Source: Criibacterium bergeronii
GTDB taxonomy: Bacteria; Bacillota; Clostridia; Peptostreptococcales; Filifactoraceae
Direction: 5' to 3'
Assembly (NCBI RefSeq): GCF_001693775.2
Contig: NZ_MBEW02000012.1
Span: forward strand, 1-50,801
DNA length: 50,801 bases
Position 1 is the stretch's first letter. Every line of letters starts with the position of its first letter. Below, piece by piece: positions 42,452 to 50,801 of this stretch. The position numbers and the translations under genes were made by a program. The notes below the pieces were generated by a model. That model saw nothing but the letters and a program-made list of their open reading frames with translations. It was not told where the DNA came from and did not search any database.

Positions 42452-43263
42452 TAAAAAAACTAATTGTAACTGATATTGATGGGACGCTTTTGGACTCTAC
42501 ATCAAATATTCCTCAGTCAGCTATAAAGGCTCTAGCTTATGCAAAAGAAAATGGTGCATACTTCACCTTGGCATCAGGCAGAACCTTAAACGGTGTAATG
42601 CCACTGGTTGACACCTTTAAAATCACTTGTCCGCTTATCTTGGCAAATGGAGCTATTGTTTACGATATAAAAAATCAAAAAACAATATTTAAAAAACTAA
42701 TAGATAAAAAGACAGCAAAACAGCTTGCAAATATAATAAAGTCTGAGAATGCTTTTTTTTATTTTTATGATGAAGGCTCTGTCTATGCCACAGAAATTAG
42801 ATATGCAATAGCATATTATGACAAAATGAATAAGCTTGGTAAAACCAACCTACCAATACATCTAGTAGAGGATTTAGAGGCTGCGTCACAAAAACATGAC
42901 GCAATAAAATTTGTAATCCACGAAGACGATTTAAGTACAATAGCCTATTTAAGAAAAATATTTGAGCCGATAGAGCAAAAGCTAGAGATTTCATCATCTG
43001 CTCCATGGAATATAGAAATAACTGCCGCAAAGCTGTCAAAGGGCAGCGGAGTTATAGAGCTTGCAAAATATTTAGGAGTAGATATGCAAAATGTTATGTG
43101 CATAGGAGACGAGCTAAATGACTTGTCTATGCTTAAAGTTGCCGGCTTTGCCGTAGCAATGGGCAATGCCAATGAAGAGCTAAAAAAAGTTGCACATTTT
43201 ATAACTGATGATAACAATAACGATGGCTTTGCAAAAGCCATATATAAATTTATGGAAAAGTAA
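42448..43263 (+). CDS. Cof-type HAD-superfamily phosphatase
   Basis: This 271-residue HAD phosphatase of the Cof/YbiV (IIB cap) type has motif I VTDIDGTLLDS with both nucleophilic Asp residues, motif II TLASGRT, and a late motif IV GDELNDLSMLKVAGFAVAMGNA. The central cap lies between about 85 and 190. Such enzymes dephosphorylate sugar phosphates, FMN or thiamine intermediates, and the specificity cannot be read from sequence. The start ATG overlaps the preceding stop (ATGA), so it is translationally coupled to the histidine phosphatase. The trmL start follows one base after its stop. Confidence 0.92.
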   Translation: MIKKLIVTDIDGTLLDSTSNIPQSAIKALAYAKENGAYFTLASGRTLNGVMPLVDTFKITCPLILANGAIVYDIKNQKTIFKKLIDKKTAKQLANIIKSENAFFYFYDEGSVYATEIRYAIAYYDKMNKLGKTNLPIHLVEDLEAASQKHDAIKFVIHEDDLSTIAYLRKIFEPIEQKLEISSSAPWNIEITAAKLSKGSGVIELAKYLGVDMQNVMCIGDELNDLSMLKVAGFAVAMGNANEELKKVAHFITDDNNNDGFAKAIYKFMEK

Positions 43264-43264
43264 A

Positions 43265-43735
43265 ATGTCTTTAAATATAGTTTTATACGAACCCGAAATA
43301 GCACTAAACACTGGAAATATCGTAAGAACCTGCGTATGTACAGGAGCAACACTGCATATGATAAGACCCTTTGGCTTTATCATGAGCGAAAGGACTATCA
43401 AACGCTCAGGCATGGACTACATCCAGCACGCAGACATCAGATATTATGACTCCTTTGAAGAATATTTTGAAAAATATGACTTGGAAAAAATGTTCTTTTT
43501 CACCACAAAATCAACCAAATTCCACACTGAAGTAAAATATCCTGAGGACTCTCACATAATATTTGGACCGGAGTCAAGAGGCTTGCCAGAAAAGGTCCGT
43601 TCATTAAATCCCGACCACAATGTCAGAATTCCTATGAAAAATCAAGACTATGTGAGGTCACTAAACCTTGCAAACTCCGTATGTGTAGGCATTTATGAAG
43701 TAATAAGACAGCAAAACCTGTCATATTTTATCTAA
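43265..43735 (+). CDS. trmL: tRNA (cytidine/uridine-34-2'-O)-methyltransferase
   Basis: TrmL methylates the wobble ribose of tRNA-Leu isoacceptors using S-adenosylmethionine. The 156-residue SPOUT protein shows LNIVLYEPEIALNTGNIVRTC at the start, the knot motifs IIFGPESRGLP and RIPM, and RSLNLANSVCVGIYEVIRQ at the end. ATG 43265 gives the family length. Longer in-frame starts lie inside the HAD gene without ribosome binding sites. It is the third gene of the operon. The next 170 bases hold the inverted hairpin repeats rather than a gene. Confidence 0.95.
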   Translation: MSLNIVLYEPEIALNTGNIVRTCVCTGATLHMIRPFGFIMSERTIKRSGMDYIQHADIRYYDSFEEYFEKYDLEKMFFFTTKSTKFHTEVKYPEDSHIIFGPESRGLPEKVRSLNPDHNVRIPMKNQDYVRSLNLANSVCVGIYEVIRQQNLSYFI

Positions 43736-43759
43736 TTATATTATGTGCGATTATAATCA

Positions 43760-43783
43760 CGGGTGAACGAAGTTCTCCCCTAC
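43760..43783 (-). repeat. GTAGGGGCGAAC hairpin repeat, copy B (inverted, mismatched)
   Basis: On the minus strand GTAGGGGAGAAC-TTC and GTTCACCCG match copy A, with an A in one arm and loop TTC. It is oriented opposite to copy C, 45 bases away. Confidence 0.7.
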
Positions 43784-43827
43784 AGAGCAAATTAATCCAC
43801 AATAAAATTTTAAAAAAACACATACCC

Positions 43828-43851
43828 GTAGGGGCGAACTATGTTCGCCCG
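43828..43851 (+). repeat. GTAGGGGCGAAC hairpin repeat, copy C
   Basis: GTAG followed by GGGCGAAC-TAT-GTTCGCCC and G is almost identical to copy A at 21116. Copies B and C face outward around 44 bases of AT-rich sequence between trmL and rimO. Confidence 0.8.
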
Positions 43852-43904
43852 CAATAAACAAATTTTAATTTATAAATATAAATATTTTTTAAATTAAGGA
43901 AACC

Positions 43905-45221
43905 ATGAAATACAAAATAGAGAGCCTAGGTTGCTCAAAAAACCTTGTTGACTCAGAAGAAATGGTATATATCCTCAGTCAAAAAGGCTACGAAATGACT
44001 GACGACATCAGTAAAGCAGACTTTGCGATAGTAAACACCTGCGGATTTATCGAAGATGCCAAAAAAGAGTCCATACAGACAATATTTGATGTGGCAGAGT
44101 ATAAAAAGCAAAACCTAAAATACTTGATAGTCACAGGCTGTATGGTGCAAAGATATTACAAAAATTTAAAAGAAGAAATCCCTGAGATTGATGCCCTGCT
44201 TGGCACAACCTCTTACGATATGATAGACAGCGTAATAAAAGGACTTATGATAGGCGAAAACAAGTCACTTATCTTAAATCCAAATAAACAGCTGTCCCAC
44301 GAAAATAAAACAAATCTTACAGCGAAATATTATTCATATTTGAAAATAGCTGAGGGTTGTGACAATAGCTGTACCTACTGCATAATACCGGCACTTAGAG
44401 GAAGATATAAGAGCAAGAAAAAGGAGCAAATCATCAATGAGGCAAAAAAGCTTGCCTCAAATGGTGTCAAGGAGCTGATATTAATAGCTCAAGACACATC
44501 AAAATATGGCTTAGATTTGTATGATAAAAAAATCCTACCTGAGCTTTTGCAGGAATTAAGCGAAATTGCCGGACTTAAATGGATAAGATTTTTGTATACT
44601 TATCCTGAGGACATCACAGACGAATTAGTAGATGTGGTTGCAAAAAATGAAAAAATCTGTTCGTATTTTGATATACCTGTTCAACACTCAAATGACAGAA
44701 TATTAAAGCTAATGAACCGCTCCACATCAAAAAAAGACATTTTGTCCAAAATAAATTTAATAAGAAGTACAATCCCTGACGCAGTAATCAGAACCACACT
44801 TATCACAGGCTTTCCTACCGAAACAGAGACTGAGCATAAGCAATTGGTCAAATTTATTAAAGAAGTAAAATTTGACAAGCTAGGTGCATTTACTTATTCA
44901 AGAGAGGAAGGCACTGTTGCCGGAAATATGAATGAGCAAATAAAAGAAGATGTCAAGCTTGCTAGACAAAAAGAGATTATGGATGTTCAATACGAGATTG
45001 TGCAAGAAAAAAATAAAGCTCTACTTGGAAAAACCTTTGAAGTGATAATAGACGAAATAAATGCAGATTATTTAGTAGCAAGGTCTTATCGTGACGTCAT
45101 AGAAGTTGACACAGTTATAATTGTTAAAGATTTTTCGGACAAGCATTCAGTAGGCGATTTCATTAAGGTAGAAATAACCGATATACTGGACTACGACCTA
45201 GAGGGAAAAGAGGTAATCTAA
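43905..45221 (+). CDS. rimO: Ribosomal protein uS12 methylthiotransferase RimO
   Basis: RimO adds a methylthio group to the conserved Asp of ribosomal protein S12 by radical-SAM chemistry. The 438 residues show the UPF0004 domain with three Cys (C10 in SLGCSKNLVDSE, then NTCGFIEDAKKESI and TGCMVQRY). The radical-SAM cluster CDNSCTYC lies at 152-159 and is followed by IIPALRG. A C-terminal TRAM domain (about 370-435) completes it. The SLGCSKN and GCMVQRY variants favour RimO over MiaB. AAGGAAACC precedes ATG 43905. pgsA starts one base after its stop region. Confidence 0.95.
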   Translation: MKYKIESLGCSKNLVDSEEMVYILSQKGYEMTDDISKADFAIVNTCGFIEDAKKESIQTIFDVAEYKKQNLKYLIVTGCMVQRYYKNLKEEIPEIDALLGTTSYDMIDSVIKGLMIGENKSLILNPNKQLSHENKTNLTAKYYSYLKIAEGCDNSCTYCIIPALRGRYKSKKKEQIINEAKKLASNGVKELILIAQDTSKYGLDLYDKKILPELLQELSEIAGLKWIRFLYTYPEDITDELVDVVAKNEKICSYFDIPVQHSNDRILKLMNRSTSKKDILSKINLIRSTIPDAVIRTTLITGFPTETETEHKQLVKFIKEVKFDKLGAFTYSREEGTVAGNMNEQIKEDVKLARQKEIMDVQYEIVQEKNKALLGKTFEVIIDEINADYLVARSYRDVIEVDTVIIVKDFSDKHSVGDFIKVEITDILDYDLEGKEVI

Positions 45222-45222
45222 T

Positions 45223-45747
45223 ATGAATACTCCAAATAAACTGACAGTGCTTAGACTTATACTTACTGTAGTATTTACCATAGTATTTTATTTAGAAATG
45301 GCAGCAGGAAAAACTACCTTTCTTATTTCTACAATAATTTTTTGTGTTGCGTCCTTCACAGACTTTTTAGACGGATATCTAGCTAGAAGAGATAACCTTG
45401 TGACAGATTTTGGTAAATTTATGGACCCGCTTGCTGACAAAGTGCTAGTTGCAGCCGCCATGATTATGCTGGTAGAAATAGGCTATATGCCCGGTTGGAT
45501 GGCAATACTTATAATATCAAGGGAATACGCAATAACAATACTAAGAGCAATTGCCGCATCGTCAGGCAAAGTTCTTGCCGCATCTAAAAACGGTAAGCTC
45601 AAGACAGTGACACAAATGCTAGGCATAATCATGCTACTATTAAATATTCCATACGGGATAGTAGTGATGTTTATCGCAACAATACTCACATTTTATTCAG
45701 GATTTGAATATATTTATCTTAACAGACACCTTTTAAGCAATATGTAA
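45223..45747 (+). CDS. pgsA: CDP-diacylglycerol-glycerol-3-phosphate 3-phosphatidyltransferase
   Basis: PgsA makes phosphatidylglycerol phosphate, the committed step to phosphatidylglycerol. The 174-residue membrane enzyme starts MNTPNKLTVLRLILT and carries the CDP-alcohol phosphotransferase signature DFLDGYLARRDNLVTDFGKFMDPLADK, with all catalytic Asp and Gly residues (D-x2-DG-x2-AR-x8-9-G-x3-D-x3-D). Several hydrophobic helices follow. It begins directly after rimO, 50 bases before recA, in the frequent clostridial order rimO-pgsA-recA. Confidence 0.96.
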   Translation: MNTPNKLTVLRLILTVVFTIVFYLEMAAGKTTFLISTIIFCVASFTDFLDGYLARRDNLVTDFGKFMDPLADKVLVAAAMIMLVEIGYMPGWMAILIISREYAITILRAIAASSGKVLAASKNGKLKTVTQMLGIIMLLLNIPYGIVVMFIATILTFYSGFEYIYLNRHLLSNM

Positions 45748-45798
45748 GTTTGGATAAATATATTGATATAAATTAATATATAACCTTTTGGAGGAGAA

Positions 45799-46917
45799 AT
45801 GGCAGAAAAAAAGAAAAACCTAAAAAGAGAACCACTTGATAAAAGCATAGACAAATCTAAAGCGATAGAAACCGCACTTAAAAAAATAGAAAAAGACTTC
45901 GGTAAAGGTGCAATCATGACCTTAGGTCAAAGTGCAGACATGACTGTAGAAACCATATCCACCGGTTCAGTGAGCCTAGACAGAGCACTAGGAGTTGGCG
46001 GCTTGCCAAGAGGCAGAATAATAGAAATATATGGACCTGAGTCCTCAGGTAAGACTACAGTAGCCTTGCAGTGTGTTGCCCAAGCTCAAAAGCTAGGCGG
46101 TGCTGCAGCCTTTATCGATGCAGAGCACGCCCTTGACCCGTCCTATGCAAAAAAAATAGGTGTTGATATTGATAACCTGCTTGTTTCTCAGCCTGATAAC
46201 GGTGAACAGGCATTGGAGATAACTGATGAATTGGTACGCTCAGGAGCAATAGATATAATTGTAGTCGACTCCGTTGCCGCTCTTACTCCAAAATCAGAGA
46301 TTGAAGGAGATATGGGAGACACATTTATCGGACTTCAAGCTAGACTAATGTCACAAGCCCTTAGAAAGCTTGCCGGACATATTAACTGGAGTAAATGTAT
46401 AGTAATATTTATCAACCAGTTAAGAGCAAACATCGGTGCTATGGGATACGGCCCTACAGAAACTACAACAGGAGGACGCGCCCTAAAATTCTATGCCAGT
46501 GTAAGACTTGATGTTAGAAGAGTAGAAACAATAAAACAAAGCGACCAGCCAATAGGTCACACTGTAAAAATAAAGGTTGTTAAAAATAAAGTTGCACCGC
46601 CATTTAAAACCGCAAAATTTGATATCATGTATGGAAAAGGAATATCAAGGTCAGGTGAGCTGCTTGATGTAGCCATAGATGCAGCTATAATCAAAAAAGC
46701 CGGAGGATGGTTTACACTTCCTAACGGAAAGAGAGTACAAGGAAGAGAAAATGTAAGAGAGTTATTAGATACCAACGAAACAGAATATAATGAATTACTT
46801 GAATTAGTAAACAATTTGGGAGATATACCTCTTGAACACGATGATGATGACGATGATGACACTTCAGTTGGCGATGATGAAAGCTTTGACGATATAAGCG
46901 ATGACTCAGAAGATTAA
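45799..46917 (+). CDS. recA: Recombinase A
   Basis: RecA forms filaments on single-stranded DNA for homologous pairing and triggers LexA cleavage. The 372 residues include Walker [10 protein letters not shown] (about residues 75-83), the [15 protein letters not shown] block [14 protein letters not shown], Walker [17 protein letters not shown], loop L2 around [21 protein letters not shown] and a C-terminal domain. The tail is very acidic, with a run of seven Asp (codons GAT/GAC repeated), then more Asp/Glu/Ser. It is longer than in many Firmicutes but typical in kind. TTGGAGGAG precedes ATG 45799. A strong terminator follows. Confidence 0.98.
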   Translation: MAEKKKNLKREPLDKSIDKSKAIETALKKIEKDFGKGAIMTLGQSADMTVETISTGSVSLDRALGVGGLPRGRIIEIYGPESSGKTTVALQCVAQAQKLGGAAAFIDAEHALDPSYAKKIGVDIDNLLVSQPDNGEQALEITDELVRSGAIDIIVVDSVAALTPKSEIEGDMGDTFIGLQARLMSQALRKLAGHINWSKCIVIFINQLRANIGAMGYGPTETTTGGRALKFYASVRLDVRRVETIKQSDQPIGHTVKIKVVKNKVAPPFKTAKFDIMYGKGISRSGELLDVAIDAAIIKKAGGWFTLPNGKRVQGRENVRELLDTNETEYNELLELVNNLGDIPLEHDDDDDDDTSVGDDESFDDISDDSED

Positions 46918-46930
46918 TAAGTATAAAAAT

Positions 46931-46970
46931 AAAAACTACTTGGCATACAAAAATGCTAAAGTAGTTTTTT
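46931..46970 (+). terminator. Terminator after recA
   Basis: AAAAACTACTT and GCAT pair with ATGC and AAGTAGTTTTT across a short loop. Seven T residues end it. The A-rich left arm allows minus-strand use by the GGDEF gene as well. Confidence 0.88.
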
Positions 46971-47029
46971 TATTGTAAAATATTCTTGCTATATTTAAAT
47001 GTATACTAATACCATCGTCTATTAAAAGA

Positions 47030-48724
47030 TTAGTTTGCACTATATTCCAGCAATTTTCTATTTATTCCTTTTTTCACAGACCTCTTCTCAGCATACATTT
47101 TTTGGTCTGCACGTTTTATAGTATCCTTTATATCCAAATCCTTCATTCTATCAAAATTTTCATAACCAACTGACGCACTTACATCATAAGCCAAGCCTTT
47201 CGACTTTTCTCTCAATGTATCTCTGAGTTTTATTGTAGCATTTTCTATTTCATTACTATTAGAGCGGGCTATAATCATGAACTCATCTCCGCCTACCCTA
47301 AACTTCCTAAAATTACTTCCGTCATAAGCATTCTTTATAGCGTCAGCCAGTATCTTTATAGCTCTATCCCCCTCAGTGTGACCATAGGTGTCATTTATAT
47401 ACTTCAAATCGTTCATATCTATTACAATGCAAAAGCTCCTAGGTGATAGACCTATATTTGAAAAGTTGTCCGTATAAATTAAAAAGTCATTTTTATTTAA
47501 AAGTCCTGTCATGCTGTCAGTTATAGATAATTTCCTGTAAGACTCAGATATAGCCGCCTCACTCATTTCACTATATATGTGTATGATATATGACTTGCCC
47601 ATAAAAAAACACATCGCACAAAGACAAATATTGATTAAAATATAATCCAATTCAGCGTTTACAAGGTAATTATATATTTCTAAAAATATCATAGCTGTAA
47701 AGCAAAATATAATAATTATGTGGATGCTACTTGGTTTTATATTATCAGCTTTACTAAGTCTTACATGATGAATACTGCTAAACACTAATGCCAATACAAC
47801 CATCACAGCATAATAAAATTGTAAGGAGCTTATTGACATTACCCCGATTATTAACAATATCATTTGTGGGGCAAATAATATATAAAATACTGATAAAAAT
47901 GTATCCTCACATTTAGCATTCTTGTTAACAAACGATACTATAAACTTTATGCCTAAGACCGTTGTTACAAACATCATAACATTTTCTAATGCACTAAAGG
48001 CTACCCTATTTCCTATAAAAAACTGAAATAGTCCAACTACAAACAGCTGCCATATAGACGCCACTACCGCAAGTGCTCCAAGATTAAACGCACTCCTCCT
48101 TGTATCATCAGGTCTAGGATAAGTCTTATACAAAAACATCAGTATAAGCCCGGCAATGAAGGTGATTATGCAGGCAGCTATATTATACAGATTTTCTTTC
48201 AAAATCCTAAGGTATACATCATTTTTGTCTCCTAAGATAGCTCTGTTTATACTCACAATAGGATTTTGTATAGTTATAAATACTGTTTTTTGAGATGCTC
48301 TCATATCAATCGGTATTAGATGCCACGAATTAATCGATACTCCATCGAAAAGAGAGTCATCAGTCTGCTCAAAATCATAAATCAGCTTACCATCTACAGC
48401 AGCACTAATATCCCCGCCCTTGAGCTTAATCGCCAAATAAGTGTCTGAGTTTAATATAGGTAATTTTTTACTGAGCAAAATTGGATGCGATTGTTTTTTT
48501 GACGCAAAACATAAAGGTAGAGACGTCTTTGCCAATTTTAGCGTGCCACTTTTTTTCACTACCCAAACCGCATCAAAATTGTTTATTTCAAAGCTATTCA
48601 TTCTCAGGTTAGCTGCAAGATTTGATTTTCTAGTGGATGTTAATGTAATAGTGAGACCTACCAGTATTAAAAGCAGCATAACTGTATTAAAAATATATCT
48701 AGTGTTTTTTAATTTGTCGTCCAC
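47030..48724 (-). CDS. Membrane diguanylate cyclase (GGDEF), tandem copy 2
   Basis: This 564-residue protein has an N-terminal membrane anchor (about 11-30) and an extracytoplasmic domain of about 150 residues. About seven to eight hydrophobic helices follow (190-390), then a GGDEF domain (about 400-560). The signature GGDEF is intact at 478-482, with DSMTGLLNKNDF at the domain start. The I-site RxxD position reads YDGS, so feedback inhibition there is unlikely. The layout recalls 7TM-DISM sensors. GTG 48724 is the start, seven bases after GGTGGTGA. It follows its paralogue by 40 bases, so both are probably cotranscribed. The signal is unknown. Confidence 0.9.
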   Translation of the reverse strand: MDDKLKNTRYIFNTVMLLLILVGLTITLTSTRKSNLAANLRMNSFEINNFDAVWVVKKSGTLKLAKTSLPLCFASKKQSHPILLSKKLPILNSDTYLAIKLKGGDISAAVDGKLIYDFEQTDDSLFDGVSINSWHLIPIDMRASQKTVFITIQNPIVSINRAILGDKNDVYLRILKENLYNIAACIITFIAGLILMFLYKTYPRPDDTRRSAFNLGALAVVASIWQLFVVGLFQFFIGNRVAFSALENVMMFVTTVLGIKFIVSFVNKNAKCEDTFLSVFYILFAPQMILLIIGVMSISSLQFYYAVMVVLALVFSSIHHVRLSKADNIKPSSIHIIIIFCFTAMIFLEIYNYLVNAELDYILINICLCAMCFFMGKSYIIHIYSEMSEAAISESYRKLSITDSMTGLLNKNDFLIYTDNFSNIGLSPRSFCIVIDMNDLKYINDTYGHTEGDRAIKILADAIKNAYDGSNFRKFRVGGDEFMIIARSNSNEIENATIKLRDTLREKSKGLAYDVSASVGYENFDRMKDLDIKDTIKRADQKMYAEKRSVKKGINRKLLEYSAN

Positions 48725-48764
48725 TTTTCAATCACCACCCAAGTTACAATTAGTAAGTAAACAA

Positions 48765-50498
48765 TCACCGATTTAAACTTTTAACCCTAAATTTATCTTT
48801 ATACATTTGTTTATCTACTCTAATTTGTGTATCAGTTAGATTTTTATCCGTCTCTATGTCGAATAAATCAGAACCGATTGCGACTGTCACCGGCACGAAA
48901 AAGCCTCCTGACATACCTGTAATACTTTGCCTTATATAACCTTTAGTATCTTCTATTGAGCCTGCGTCACTTTTTGGATATAGCACCAAAAACTCATCTC
49001 CGCCTATTCTATAGCCTTCCCAGTTTTCTTTTAAAGCGAAGTTTATTGAGTCAGCCACATACTTGATAGCTTTGTCTCCTGCACCATGCCCAAAATTATC
49101 GTTGATATATTTTAGGTTGTTTATATCAATAACCATGACACCCAGCTCAATATCCTTTTGCGTTTGCTCTATGATTGCGTTGAGATTATCCATTCTAGCC
49201 CTAAAGGTATTGCTGTTTTTAAGTCCTGTAAGGGTATCTTGAGATGCCAAAAGCTCGTAAAAAAGCTTTTGGTCTTTCTTTTTTAAAAATTTTATAGAAA
49301 TACTAATCAAGCTGAACAGCATGATAAATGCCAGCAGTATAGAACCAAAACCAATTCCTGTAAATGAAAATTTGCTTGGAGCTAATAAATATAATTTTAA
49401 ATCATATACTATGCCTAGAAAAAGTGCCAAAAAGCCTAAAAATCTGTTAAAATAATCACTATATTCTTCAGGATTTTTTCGATACATCATCAGTGATGTT
49501 ATCATAATATATCCACACGAAAAAGCAATTAATATCGATGTATATGTAATGCCCTGAATTTTTTCGCCTAAGATATTTATGTCTACGACAGAGCTAAAAA
49601 TCATACCCATCGCAAAAATATACGAAAGCACTACTAAATAAGAGGTCTGTTTTTTATATAAATACCCGTCCGTATTTTTTATATATAAAAAAGCAAATAT
49701 CGGGGATGTAACCATACAAATGAAAAATAAATAATTAAAAAAATCATACACTATCGGAATAAATGACAGCAGAGGAATTCTTGATACTATGATCGCCAAT
49801 ATAGTGATTAATAAAAAAAATAAGTATTTAAGATTGTCTACTTTCGCTCCATAGGATAAAACTATATTTCGTAAAACCATTTGTACGGATAAGTTTAATA
49901 TTATTACTGCAGAAATTACTATTAAAGGGAACGATTTCTGCAATAAACTAAAAAACACATCGTCTTTTTTCCCATAAATCACATCAGAAATCAAAAAATC
50001 TCTAGAATTTTTCCCTCCTAAAGGAATTTTAAACGAAATAGTACCGGCATTATCCACATCATGCAAAACTATTATATGCCATCTATATTGAATATCCTTA
50101 GTGTAATTCACCGTCTTATTATTTCTGTACCTGTAGCATATGTTACTACCCATTTCACTGGCTACGAAATCATCGCAAGCTGTCTTAACCAAAACAGTAT
50201 TATAGTCTACAGTTGTATTCTTTGACGTCCTTAAAACCCTCTCTATATTGACAGCGCCTTGTCTATCCGATTTATACTTAAACGGCAAATTCACAATGGA
50301 CTTTTCTCCATCTATATCAGTAAAAATCCAGCCGGTCTTAATAGAGTAATCATTATCCTCTTGTGAATAAAACGGTACTTCTATCGCCCCTGATTTTAGA
50401 GTAATTATTAACAAAAATGTAAAACAAACATAAAAAATAGCAGTGATAGTTTTTTTATATTTTTGAGTATAAGCCTTAAAAGATTGTAGTTTTTCCAT
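48765..50498 (-). CDS. Membrane diguanylate cyclase (GGDEF), tandem copy 1
   Basis: This 577-residue paralogue of the next gene has the same plan: N-terminal anchor (about 16-34), an extracytoplasmic domain of about 150 residues, about seven hydrophobic helices (190-410) and GGDEF at 499-503 in YRIGGDEFLVLY. The domain starts with DTLTGLKNSNTF, and no RxxD I-site is seen. The two extracellular domains differ strongly in sequence while the cyclase domains stay close, which suggests duplicated outputs tuned to different signals. The ribosome binding site before ATG 50498 is weak (GGGAAA). It is the first gene of the pair and possibly has its promoter in the 50.5-50.7 kb gap. Confidence 0.9.
   Translation of the reverse strand: MEKLQSFKAYTQKYKKTITAIFYVCFTFLLIITLKSGAIEVPFYSQEDNDYSIKTGWIFTDIDGEKSIVNLPFKYKSDRQGAVNIERVLRTSKNTTVDYNTVLVKTACDDFVASEMGSNICYRYRNNKTVNYTKDIQYRWHIIVLHDVDNAGTISFKIPLGGKNSRDFLISDVIYGKKDDVFFSLLQKSFPLIVISAVIILNLSVQMVLRNIVLSYGAKVDNLKYLFFLLITILAIIVSRIPLLSFIPIVYDFFNYLFFICMVTSPIFAFLYIKNTDGYLYKKQTSYLVVLSYIFAMGMIFSSVVDINILGEKIQGITYTSILIAFSCGYIMITSLMMYRKNPEEYSDYFNRFLGFLALFLGIVYDLKLYLLAPSKFSFTGIGFGSILLAFIMLFSLISISIKFLKKKDQKLFYELLASQDTLTGLKNSNTFRARMDNLNAIIEQTQKDIELGVMVIDINNLKYINDNFGHGAGDKAIKYVADSINFALKENWEGYRIGGDEFLVLYPKSDAGSIEDTKGYIRQSITGMSGGFFVPVTVAIGSDLFDIETDKNLTDTQIRVDKQMYKDKFRVKSLNR

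Positions 50499-50801
<303 letters not shown>

Noticed and set aside
46842..46917. Frameshifted or artefactual recA tail because of the Asp run
   Set aside because: Acidic C-terminal tails are normal in RecA, and the frame continues cleanly to a stop followed by a terminator.

Overview
The window looks like chromosomal DNA of a low-GC, Gram-positive, anaerobic, amino-acid-fermenting Firmicute (Clostridia or Tissierellia-like). This rests on the AT-rich base composition, strong AGGAGG-type ribosome binding sites, DnaD- and DnaC/DnaI-like replication proteins, RNase Y, PlsX, DegV proteins and a histidine-to-glutamate catabolic cluster. I cannot name the species. Most of the window is ordinary housekeeping sequence. 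The accessory signals are small and lie between genes.

Layout. 1-300: dead C-terminal end of an IS630-type transposase, broken by a perfect inverted duplication. 300-3160: IclR regulator divergent from a KDPG aldolase and KDG kinase operon, with a consensus promoter and an operator-like repeat cluster between them. 3.4-5.5 kb: membrane GGDEF-EAL protein. 5.6-8.1 kb: isolated purC, an ArsC/Spx-like protein and plsX. 8.3-11.35 kb (minus): a four-gene thiamine-precursor uptake operon behind a clear TPP riboswitch, whose last hairpin contains the first gene's Shine-Dalgarno sequence. 11.4-11.6 and 23.2-23.3 kb: two copies of a ~120 bp element with terminal inverted repeats. 11.8-12.9 kb: class V aminotransferase. 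13.1-21.1 kb: smc, a divergent RNase E/G, a DnaD-like protein and an Xaa-Pro aminopeptidase. 21.3-23.1 kb: D-Ala-D-Ala-ligase-like ATP-grasp enzyme and a Nudix hydrolase. 23.4-24.8 kb (minus): marR-degV.

25.0-35.8 kb is a glutamate-centred block. It holds urocanate hydratase, a YjiH-type membrane protein, imidazolonepropionase, a formate/nitrite-family channel, a 1016-residue SARP/BTAD-AAA-TPR regulator and a GltS sodium/glutamate symporter, followed by tRNA-Glu on the other strand. Histidine ammonia-lyase and the formiminoglutamate-processing enzymes are absent here. Between the channel and the regulator lies the most interesting stretch. It contains a 31-residue hydrophobic peptide gene resembling TxpA/holin-like type I toxins, 10 nt of 5'-3' complementarity in its predicted mRNA, a convergent antisense promoter, and then an 83-nt strongly self-complementary element.

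36-39.8 kb: a small membrane ORF without a good start, a secreted orphan protein, a DnaC/DnaI-like helicase loader, a second DegV and a truncated Fic fragment. 39.8-47 kb: RNase Y (minus), then phosphatase, HAD, trmL, rimO, pgsA and recA (plus), with GTAGGGGCGAAC-type hairpin repeats before rimO. 47-50.5 kb (minus): two paralogous membrane GGDEF proteins. The window ends in a 31-base T run.
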